This document shows, one piece after another, positions 44,256 to 51,293 of a stretch of DNA of 64,000 nucleotides. Origin of the DNA: an uncultured Collinsella sp. (lineage in GTDB: Bacteria; Actinomycetota; Coriobacteriia; Coriobacteriales; Coriobacteriaceae); NCBI GenBank assembly GCA_902465265.1, contig CABQMF010000006.1, positions 7,681 through 71,680 of the forward strand, written 5' to 3'. The position numbers and the translations under genes are program-made. Under the pieces are notes generated by a model. It made no database searches and was not told the DNA's origin. It worked only from the letters and a program-made list of their open reading frames with translations. How positions within the stretch are numbered: position 1 is the stretch's first letter; each line of letters opens with the position of its first letter.

Positions 44256-45170
44256 ATGACTGATGCCGTTGAGGTGCTGCGAATCGATTCGCTCGAGGAC
44301 GAGCGGCTCGATGCCTACGTGCGACTGACCGAGCGCGAGCTTCGCTGCGTGCTGGAGCCGCAGAAGGGCATTTTTATCGCCGAGAGTGCCAAGGTCATCG
44401 AGCGTGCGGTTCGCGCCGGATACCAGCCGGTGAGCTTTCTTTTGGGCGAACGCTGGCTCGACCAGATGGTGCCGCTGTTTGAGCGCCTGGTTGTGCGCGA
44501 GGGCGCGGGTCCGGTTCCTGTGTTCGTTGCCTCCATGGAGCTCATGGAGCAGCTGACGGGCTTCAATGTGACGCGCGGTGCGCTCGCGGCATTCCGTCGT
44601 CCACGTCAGATTCCGGTTGATGAGTTCTTGGACGGCGTCGTTGAGGCGGCGGGAGAGCGCCCGGTGCGCGTATGCGTGCTCGAGGGTATTGTCGACCACA
44701 CCAACGTCGGCGCGATTTTCCGCTCGGCGGCTGCGCTGAATGTTGATGGCATTTTGGTAAGTCCCACGTGCTGCGATCCGCTGTACCGTCGCTCGGCCCG
44801 CGTGAGCATGGGCACGGTGTTCCAGGTGCCCTGGACACGCATTGGCAGCGAGGCGCGCGTATGGCCGCATGATGGGCTGGCGGCGCTACACGATGCCGGC
44901 TTTTCGTGTGCCGCCATGGCGTTGACGGACGATTCCGTTTCGCTTGACGATCCTGTGCTGCAGAAGATTGATCGCTTGGCGATTTTTATGGGAACCGAGG
45001 GCGCCGGCTTGGGCGCCAAGACCATTGCGGGCTGCGACCGCGCCGTGCGTATTCCGATGGCACATGGGGTCGATTCGCTCAACGTGGCCGCGGCAAGTGC
45101 TGTCGCCTTTTGGCAGCTGTGCCCGCATGTGAGCAACGAGTACCACTACCAGCCGGGGCTGTATCACTAG
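44256..45170 (+). CDS. SpoU/TrmH-family RNA 2'-O-methyltransferase
   Basis: ATG 44256 is preferred, giving 304 residues; an in-frame ATG at 44223 has no ribosome site either. An N-terminal substrate-binding domain (about 20-105, FIAESAKVIERAV) is followed by a SPOUT domain with the three knot motifs: HTNVGAIFRSAAAL, FMGTEGAGLG and SLNVAAASAVAFW. The target base cannot be told from sequence; rRNA or tRNA ribose methylation is expected. Stands alone between folA and the MATE gene. Confidence 0.88.
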   Translation: MTDAVEVLRIDSLEDERLDAYVRLTERELRCVLEPQKGIFIAESAKVIERAVRAGYQPVSFLLGERWLDQMVPLFERLVVREGAGPVPVFVASMELMEQLTGFNVTRGALAAFRRPRQIPVDEFLDGVVEAAGERPVRVCVLEGIVDHTNVGAIFRSAAALNVDGILVSPTCCDPLYRRSARVSMGTVFQVPWTRIGSEARVWPHDGLAALHDAGFSCAAMALTDDSVSLDDPVLQKIDRLAIFMGTEGAGLGAKTIAGCDRAVRIPMAHGVDSLNVAAASAVAFWQLCPHVSNEYHYQPGLYH

Positions 45171-45294
45171 CGGGGTGCTCTCGAGCTTTGCCGCCGGGGG
45201 TGTTTTCCGCTGCCTTCGGTCGGTGTTAAGCTGATAATGGCTTTGCCGTTCAATTGACGTTTTGTTGTTTGACGTACGCTTGTGGGGAGGGCGT

Positions 45295-46644
45295 GTGGCT
45301 AAGAAATCTACGGCTATCGATGTAACGCAGGGTGTTATTTGGCAGCAGCTGCTGTCGCTGTGCGTTCCCATCTTCTTTAGTTCGTTTTTTCAGCAGGCAT
45401 ACACGCTTATCGGTACCTATATCGTCGGTCAGTTTGGCGGTAAGCTCGCGCTGGGTGGCATTCAGGCCACGATGGTGCTTACGGAGCTCTGCATTGGTTT
45501 TTGTGTCGGCGTGGGTGCTGGCTGTGCCGTTATTACCGGTCAGTATTTTGGTCAGCACGATGACGAGAGCCTGAGCCGATCGGTCCATACGGCTATGACG
45601 CTCGCGCTGGTGGGCGGCATTGTCATTTCCATTCTGGGCATGGTGTTTGTCGAGCCGATGCTCGTGTTGATGAATACGCCGCATGAGCTGCTGGCCGAGG
45701 GTGTGGCGTATGCCCGTTGCTACTTTGCCGCCATGTTTGCGGCGCTGCTGCTCAATATGGGTACTGCGTTGTTGCGCGCCGTGGGCGACACGCGTGGTCC
45801 GGCGGTCATTATTGCCTCCGGCTGCTTCGTCAATGTGGCATTCGACATTCTCTTTGTCGCCGTGCTGCACATGGAAGCGCTGGGCTGCGGCATCGCGGTG
45901 GCGCTGACCATTTGCTCCAATGCCACAATGATTGTGATCCGCATGATGCGCGCTCCGGGTGCGTGGCGGTTGTCGCTATCCAAGCTCGGTATCGATCGCA
46001 GCATTTGCAAGAGCATGCTTTCGTGCGGTTTGCCGCTGGGCGTTCAGTCTGCGGCGTATTCGATCTCGAACGTGCTGATTCAGGTGTCAGTCAACTCGTT
46101 TGGAGCCGATGTCACGACCGCTTGGGGCCTTTCCGGCCGCCTGGACGGCATTATCTGGATGGTGACCGAGGCGCTCGGCGTGTCGATCACCACGTTCTCG
46201 GCGCAGAACTTTGGTGCGCGCAATTACGATCGCATGCGAAAGGGATACCACACGTCGCTCGTGCTTTCGTTTGTGCTTATCGGCGGCCTGTCTGCCGTGC
46301 TGCTTGTGTTCTCGGGTCCGTTGTCGCGTTTGTTTATCGACGATGCCGCGATTTCGGCCTACACTACGACGATTCTTCATTTTATTGCGCCGTTCTACGC
46401 GATTTTCTCGATTATCGAAAACGCGTCCGGTTCCATCCGCGGCGCCGGCGTGAGCTTCCAGCCTATGATGCTCACGATCTTCGGCACGGTCGTGCTCCGC
46501 GTGGCGTGGGTGTTCGCGATTATGCCGCTCGACCCCTCGCTCGAACATCTGCTGCTGGTCTACCCCGTAACCTGGGTAATCACCGCCACGATGTTCACCG
46601 TCTACCACCACAGCGGCAACTGGCTAGGCCGCGCTACAGCCTAG
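45295..46644 (+). CDS. MATE-family multidrug/cation antiporter
   Basis: GTG 45295 has GGGGAGG four bases upstream; 449 residues. About twelve membrane helices are visible in two halves, with PIFFSSFFQQAYTLIGTYIVGQFGG at the start and the second-half counterpart PLGVQSAAYSISNVLIQVSVNSFG near 245. GTALLRAVGDTRGP marks the end of the fourth-fifth helix region. The subgroup resembles the NorM/DinF-type exporters of Gram-positives. Substrate unknown. Its 3' end runs into a short repeat and then the convergent cobO gene. Confidence 0.92.
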   Translation: MAKKSTAIDVTQGVIWQQLLSLCVPIFFSSFFQQAYTLIGTYIVGQFGGKLALGGIQATMVLTELCIGFCVGVGAGCAVITGQYFGQHDDESLSRSVHTAMTLALVGGIVISILGMVFVEPMLVLMNTPHELLAEGVAYARCYFAAMFAALLLNMGTALLRAVGDTRGPAVIIASGCFVNVAFDILFVAVLHMEALGCGIAVALTICSNATMIVIRMMRAPGAWRLSLSKLGIDRSICKSMLSCGLPLGVQSAAYSISNVLIQVSVNSFGADVTTAWGLSGRLDGIIWMVTEALGVSITTFSAQNFGARNYDRMRKGYHTSLVLSFVLIGGLSAVLLVFSGPLSRLFIDDAAISAYTTTILHFIAPFYAIFSIIENASGSIRGAGVSFQPMMLTIFGTVVLRVAWVFAIMPLDPSLEHLLLVYPVTWVITATMFTVYHHSGNWLGRATA

Positions 46645-46647
46645 CCA

Positions 46648-46669
46648 TTAAGAACGTCCCCAATGACTA
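46648..46669. repeat. Half copy of the GGGGACGTTCTT palindrome family
   Basis: TTAAGAACGTCCCCAATGAC, followed by TA, matches one arm of the 26341-26394 element. The other arm is missing. Its right end supplies the stop codon of the convergent cobO gene. Confidence 0.7.
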
Positions 46670-47152
46670 GTATTCGATGCCTTGGCGGGCTAGGAGGCCT
46701 TCGTCGAAGTAGTGTTTGACGGGGCGCATTTCGGTTACTAGGTCTGCAAGGTCGGCGAGGGGCAGCAAGCCACGGCCGGTGAGCACGAGCTCCGTGGTGG
46801 TTGGTTTCATCGCGATCAACGCTTCGACATCTTCGCGCGTCACAAAGCCCCGTCGCATGGCTTCTCCCAGCTCATCCAAGATCAGCACGTCGACCTGGCT
46901 AATCTGCTGGCGCGCCAGCTCCATGATCTGTGCGGCACAGGCTTCGGGTGTGTCGCGGTCGGCTTGTACGATGCGCAGACCCAAACGGGGCGCCGCATCA
47001 TGCTCGGCGCAGTGCAGCTTTTTGGCAAACTGGAGCATGAGCACGTTAAGTCCATAGCCCGTGGCGCGCAGCGCGAGCCCCAGCGCAGCCGTCGTCTTGC
47101 CCTTGCCGTCACCCGTATAGATTTGAACCTTGCCGACTTCCAGTGATGCCAT
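46667..47152 (-). CDS. cobO: Cob(I)yrinic acid a,c-diamide adenosyltransferase
   Basis: 161 residues, ATP:corrinoid adenosyltransferase of the CobA/BtuR type. The P-loop is YTGDGKGKTTAA (12-23); DVLILDELGEAMRRG is the Walker B region; VLTGRGL is a further family motif. It adds the adenosyl group to cobalamin precursors or salvaged corrinoids. No other cobalamin gene is near. Its last codon and stop lie inside the half repeat at 46648-46669, so the repeat may have reset the C-terminus. Confidence 0.93.
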   Translation of the reverse strand: MASLEVGKVQIYTGDGKGKTTAALGLALRATGYGLNVLMLQFAKKLHCAEHDAAPRLGLRIVQADRDTPEACAAQIMELARQQISQVDVLILDELGEAMRRGFVTREDVEALIAMKPTTTELVLTGRGLLPLADLADLVTEMRPVKHYFDEGLLARQGIEY

Positions 47153-47244
47153 CTCTGTCCTTTCGTGCCCGGCGTCGGTTTATCGCCGTCCGGGTTGGGT
47201 ATTCTAGAAAACATTATCAACCCCAGTAGATGGAGTTCAAGCAG

Positions 47245-49137
47245 ATGGAGATGGATGACAACAAACGTAGACGGAATATGATCCTCTACGTGCTCATCGC
47301 CTTCGTCGTCTACCTCGTGCTCTCGACCGTTCTGTTCCCCAACATCGGTCACACGCAGCAGATTACGAAGACCGATTACTCGACGTTTGTCAAAGCGCTC
47401 GATAAGAAGAGTGTCGACAAGGTCGAGTACAACACGGACGATTACACCATTTATTACACCAAGAAGGGCGAGGACGAGAACATCGCCTACAAGACGACCG
47501 GTGTGCCGAATGACGCGGGCTTTACCGATCGCGTGCTTAAATCTGGCGCCTCGCTTGAGTCGGTCGTTCCCGATAAAAACTCGGGTCTGATGACCTACTA
47601 CCTGCTCACGCTCATCCTTCCCATGGCGATTTTCTTCCTCATCGGTTGGTGGCTCAACCGCCGCATGAAGAAGGCTATGGGCGATGACGGCCCGTCGATG
47701 AACTTTGGCGGCGGCGGTTTTGGCGGCGGTGGACTGGGCAAGTCCGGCGCGCGCGTGATCGCCTCCAAGGACGTGGGCGTGACCTTTAAGGATGTCGCCG
47801 GCCAGGAAGAGGCCAAGGAGTCCCTCAAGGAGGTCGTCGACTTTCTGGAGAAGCCGCAGCGCTACGAGGAGATCGGCGCCAAGCTGCCGCGTGGCGCCCT
47901 CCTTGTTGGCCCTCCGGGTACCGGTAAGACCCTGCTTGCCAAGGCTGTTGCCGGCGAGGCGGGTGTGCCGTTCTTTAGCATTTCGGGCTCTGAGTTCGTC
48001 GAGATGTTCGTCGGCCGCGGTGCCGCCAAGGTTCGTGACCTGTTTAAGCAGGCCAAGGAAAAGGCCCCGTGTATCGTCTTTATCGATGAGATCGATACCA
48101 TCGGCAAGAAGCGCGATGGCGGCGGCTTTAGTGGCAATGACGAGCGCGAGCAGACGCTCAACCAGCTGCTGACAGAGATGGACGGCTTCGATAACCACAA
48201 GGGTATTGTCGTTCTCGCTGCTACCAACCGCCCGGACAGCCTTGACCCGGCCCTGTTGCGCCCCGGCCGTTTTGACCGCCGTATCCCCGTTGAGTTGCCC
48301 GACCTGACCGGCCGTAAGAACATTCTCGAGCTCCACGCCAAGAGCGTGAAGACGCAGCCGCCGATCGACCTGACCGCGATTGCCCGCGCCACGCCCGGTG
48401 CCTCGGGCGCCGACCTGGCCAACATCATCAACGAGGGCGCCCTGCGAGCCGTCCGCGAGGGTCGCAAACGCGCGACCCAGGATGATTTTGAGGAGTCGGT
48501 GGAGGTCGTCATTGCCGGTCAGCAGCGTAAGTCTACGGTGCTGTCCGACCACGAGAAGCAGGTCGTGTCCTACCACGAGATCGGTCATGCCATCGTTGCG
48601 GCCCGCCAGAAGGGGTCCGCGCCGGTTACCAAGATTACCATCGTGCCGCGCACGAGCGGCGCTCTGGGCTACACCATGCAGGTCGAGGAGGACGAGCGCT
48701 TCCTGACTACGCGCCAGGAGGTGCTGGACAAGCTCGCCGTCTATTGCGGTGGTCGCGCGGCCGAGGAGCTCATCTTTGGTGAGATGACGACCGGCGCCGC
48801 CAACGATATCGAGCAGGCCACCAAGCTCGCCCGTAACATGGTGACGCGCTTTGGTATGTCCGATGAGTTTGGCATGATGGCACTCGGTACCGTCCAGAAT
48901 GCGTACCTCAACCAGGACACGTCGCTCACCTGCGCCCCCGGCACGGCCGAGCGCGTGGACGCAATTGTCGCTAAGTTGATCGAGGATGCGCACGACCGCG
49001 CCCTGCAGATCCTGAAGGAGAATAAGTTTAAGCTCCACGAGCTGGCTCGTTATCTGTACAAGAAGGAGACGATCACGGGCGAGGAGTTCATGAATCTCCT
49101 CACGCGCGAGAATCCGCTGATGCCTAAGCAGCAGTAG
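47245..49137 (+). CDS. ftsH: ATP-dependent zinc metalloprotease FtsH
   Basis: ATG 47245 has GGAG nine bases before; ATG 47230 and 47251 are possible. About 630 residues. Two membrane helices (ILYVLIAFVVYLVLSTVLF; TYYLLTLILPMAIFFLIGWWL) flank a short external domain. A glycine-rich linker (FGGGGFGGGGLGKSG) leads to the AAA domain: GPPGTGKT near 222-229, DEIDTIG, and SRH RPGRFDRRI. The protease site is HEIGH (444-448) with a later Asp. It degrades membrane and regulatory proteins. Transcribed divergently from cobO. Confidence 0.96.
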   Translation: MEMDDNKRRRNMILYVLIAFVVYLVLSTVLFPNIGHTQQITKTDYSTFVKALDKKSVDKVEYNTDDYTIYYTKKGEDENIAYKTTGVPNDAGFTDRVLKSGASLESVVPDKNSGLMTYYLLTLILPMAIFFLIGWWLNRRMKKAMGDDGPSMNFGGGGFGGGGLGKSGARVIASKDVGVTFKDVAGQEEAKESLKEVVDFLEKPQRYEEIGAKLPRGALLVGPPGTGKTLLAKAVAGEAGVPFFSISGSEFVEMFVGRGAAKVRDLFKQAKEKAPCIVFIDEIDTIGKKRDGGGFSGNDEREQTLNQLLTEMDGFDNHKGIVVLAATNRPDSLDPALLRPGRFDRRIPVELPDLTGRKNILELHAKSVKTQPPIDLTAIARATPGASGADLANIINEGALRAVREGRKRATQDDFEESVEVVIAGQQRKSTVLSDHEKQVVSYHEIGHAIVAARQKGSAPVTKITIVPRTSGALGYTMQVEEDERFLTTRQEVLDKLAVYCGGRAAEELIFGEMTTGAANDIEQATKLARNMVTRFGMSDEFGMMALGTVQNAYLNQDTSLTCAPGTAERVDAIVAKLIEDAHDRALQILKENKFKLHELARYLYKKETITGEEFMNLLTRENPLMPKQQ

Positions 49138-49163
49138 CGTTGCGTGCGGGACAGTAAATATCG

Positions 49164-49201
49164 ACGCCCCATTTGAGTGCCTATCTCAAATGGGGCGTTT
49201 T
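49164..49201 (+). terminator. ftsH terminator
   Basis: A perfect 14 bp stem (ACGCCCCATTTGAG / CTCAAATGGGGCGT) with a seven-base loop precedes a short T run. Confidence 0.9.
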
Positions 49202-49218
49202 GCTTGAGGGGGATGCAT

Positions 49219-49674
49219 ATGAAGATCGTGGTGAGTGCCTGTTTGATGGGCGAGAGCTGCAAGTATAACGGGCTCGACAACTACCACCGCGCATTGGTCG
49301 AGGCCTGCGAACGTACGGGGACCGAGGTCCTCTTGGTGTGCCCTGAGGTCTTTGGCGGCCTGCCCACACCGCGCAAGCCGTCCGAGATTGTTAACGGCGA
49401 GGTTCGTACCTGCGAGGGCATCTCGGTCGATCGCGAGTTTCGCCTGGGTGCTGAGCGTGCGCTCGATATGTGCGAGCGGGCGGGCGGGCCGTCCGAGATC
49501 GCCGCGTGCATCCTGCAGGACCGCAGTCCCTCGTGCGGCGCGGGTCGCATCTACGACGGCACTTTTAGTGGCACGCTCACCGCGGGCAACGGTGTTTTCG
49601 TCGACCTGCTCCTGCGCCACGGCTACCGTGTGATCCCGGCAAGCGAGTTCGACCCCAGCATGGTGGAGCAATAA
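49219..49674 (+). CDS. DUF523-family protein
   Basis: 151 residues, ATG after GAGGGGGA. DUF523 landmarks are MKIVVSACLMGESCKYNG at the start, VLLVCPEVFGGLPTPRKPSE, and AACILQDRSPSCGAGRIYDGTFSG with conserved cysteines. Enzymatic or thiouridine-related roles have been proposed for the family, none of which can be checked here. Seven cysteines, several in conserved positions, suggest a metal or sulfur function. Its 3' end meets the palindrome at 49677, shared with the convergent dehydrogenase gene. Confidence 0.87.
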   Translation: MKIVVSACLMGESCKYNGLDNYHRALVEACERTGTEVLLVCPEVFGGLPTPRKPSEIVNGEVRTCEGISVDREFRLGAERALDMCERAGGPSEIAACILQDRSPSCGAGRIYDGTFSGTLTAGNGVFVDLLLRHGYRVIPASEFDPSMVEQ

Positions 49675-49676
49675 AA

Positions 49677-49713
49677 AACCACCACAAAGGTGCCTGTCCC
49701 CTTTGTGGTGGTT
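49677..49713. repeat. Palindromic repeat, CCACCACAAAGG family, copy 1 (bidirectional terminator-like)
   Basis: AACCACCACAAAGG (49677-49690) and CCTTTGTGGTGGTT (49700-49713) form a perfect 14 bp stem with loop TGCCTGTCC. It lies between convergent genes with A-rich and T-containing flanks, so it could terminate both. A second copy at 57314-57352 is in opposite orientation. Confidence 0.85.
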
Positions 49714-49724
49714 ATGGGTTAGAG

Positions 49725-50807
49725 CTAGAGGGTGTGGCCGTAGGCGTTGGCAGCCTTTATGGCGGCGGCGAACTTTTCGTCGGTGAAGGGCTCGGGGTTT
49801 CCCTGCTTCCACTCGTTGGTGGCGTGCGCGTACTCGCACAGGGCCGGGATATCGGCCTCGGAAAGCCCGACCTGCTCAAGCGTCACGGGTAGCCCCATCT
49901 GTTTGTTAAAGGCGGCGTAGCGCTCAAGGTTCTCGGTGTCTCCCGTATAGGCAAACAGCGCGAGCACGCCCAGGCTCACGACCTCGCCGTGCAGGTAGGT
50001 GCCCTCACGCGGAATGCTGCACGTGGCGTTGTAGAACGCATGTGCCACGCTCGAGTTGTAGTAGTAATCGTTTTGGTTGGTCAGGTTGGAGACGTAGCCC
50101 GTGTTGACCACGATATCGAGCGCGATCTGCTTGACGGCCTCGCTCGACAGGTCCTGGCGCACGTCCTCAAGACCCTGGACGCCATAGGTAAACAGCGGCT
50201 CGGAGCAGGTGTGGGCGAGTGCCAGGCCAAGACCGGCGGTGTGCTCCAAATCACCGGCGCTCGTGGCATACTCGACCTCGGGCTGCTTGGACAGGGCATC
50301 GCCCACACCAGCCCAGAAGTACTCTGCCGGAGCCTCGGCGATGATCTTGGGGTTGATGAAGATGTGCGCCGGTCGGTTGGGGTACGAATAGCCCTCGAGC
50401 GAGCCGTCGTCGTTGTACACAACGGCAATGGCGGTCGCGGCGGAGCAGTTGGAACAGATCGTCGGGACCGTAAAGACGATCTTCTTGAGCTCAATGGCGG
50501 CCGTTTTGACGGTGTCGAGCGCTTTGCCGCCACCGCATGCGATAAGCACGTCAGCTTCCTGGCAGGCAGGGGAGTTCACGACTTTGGCGATATTGGCACG
50601 CGTACTGTTGGTGCCATAGACGCGCGTCTCAAGAATCTCGACATCGGTACCTTCAAGCGCTGCCTCGATGCCCGGCAACGCCGCAGCCAGGGCTCGTTTG
50701 CCGCCAATGATGGCGACCTTTGTCGCGCCGTACTCCGCCAGCGCGGCGGGCAGCTCGTCAAAGCAATCCTCGCCAACGGTGTAGTCGCTCATCCCAATCG
50801 TGCGCAT
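49725..50807 (-). CDS. Iron-type (glycerol dehydrogenase-like) alcohol dehydrogenase
   Basis: 360 residues. The N-terminal NAD-binding half has VAIIGGKRALAAALPGI and the GGGKALDTVK nucleotide-binding loop followed by VPTICSNCSA. The all-helical C-terminal half holds likely metal ligands in AGVGDALSK (Asp), and in HAFYNA and LHGEVVSLG (His). This layout matches GldA-type enzymes that oxidise glycerol or related polyols, or act on other small substrates. No dihydroxyacetone kinase lies next to it. AAGG precedes the start; no clear promoter was found in the 130 bases upstream. Confidence 0.88.
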   Translation of the reverse strand: MRTIGMSDYTVGEDCFDELPAALAEYGATKVAIIGGKRALAAALPGIEAALEGTDVEILETRVYGTNSTRANIAKVVNSPACQEADVLIACGGGKALDTVKTAAIELKKIVFTVPTICSNCSAATAIAVVYNDDGSLEGYSYPNRPAHIFINPKIIAEAPAEYFWAGVGDALSKQPEVEYATSAGDLEHTAGLGLALAHTCSEPLFTYGVQGLEDVRQDLSSEAVKQIALDIVVNTGYVSNLTNQNDYYYNSSVAHAFYNATCSIPREGTYLHGEVVSLGVLALFAYTGDTENLERYAAFNKQMGLPVTLEQVGLSEADIPALCEYAHATNEWKQGNPEPFTDEKFAAAIKAANAYGHTL

Positions 50808-50945
50808 AGCAACCTTCTTTCGTTCGATAGAGTGCTTTCAGGTATTTTGCTCCTAGAGCGGGGCTGTAATAGCGAGAAATTTCGAACGTATAAAACCAAT
50901 GTTGAGGGTTTTTCGCCGGCGCGGAACGTGCTAGCATACTCCGCA

Positions 50946-51250
50946 TAAGCGTTGATGGGGACGAGTAGTCGGCCGTCCGCATGCTACAGAGAGCGGGGAG
51001 CGCTGAGATCCCGTGCATGCGACCGATGAAAATCACCCCGGAGCTGCGGTCCCAACGGACGTACCGCGCAGGTTCGTCTTAGTAGACATCGCCGAGATGG
51101 TCGTCGATACAGGCCAGCCGAGTAACGGATGCGAGCGCGCGAATTCGCGGGCGAGGGCATCTAAGCTGGGTGGTTAAGCGAAGAGCTTTTACGGGCAGAC
51201 TGCCTGTTTTGTGGCGCTTCGTCCCAGCTTGTAGGGACGGGCGCTTTTTT
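50946..51250 (+). promoter_or_regulatory. Isoleucine T-box riboswitch of ileS
   Basis: Stem I can be closed by CGTCCG (50974-50979) and CGGACG (51056-51061), with an AGAGAGC motif on its 5' side. ATC followed by A at 51032-51035 fits an isoleucine specifier. The T-box proper GGGTGGTTAAGCG is at 51168-51180; its TGGT would pair with the ACCA end of tRNA-Ile. AAGCTGGG (51163-51170) can pair with CCCAGCTT (51223-51230), an antiterminator, against the terminator GCGCTTCGTCCC / GGGACGGGCGC (51214-51243) with TTTTTT. The apparent Stem I is short, and part of the fold is unassigned. Confidence 0.85.
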
Positions 51251-51293
51251 GGTGCCCAGAGGGCGTGCGCGCCCACGACATGAAAGGGGTACC

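Noticed and set aside
49989..50948. A 319-codon plus-strand frame over the dehydrogenase gene
   Set aside because: The minus-strand protein has full iron-type dehydrogenase motifs; the plus frame shows none.
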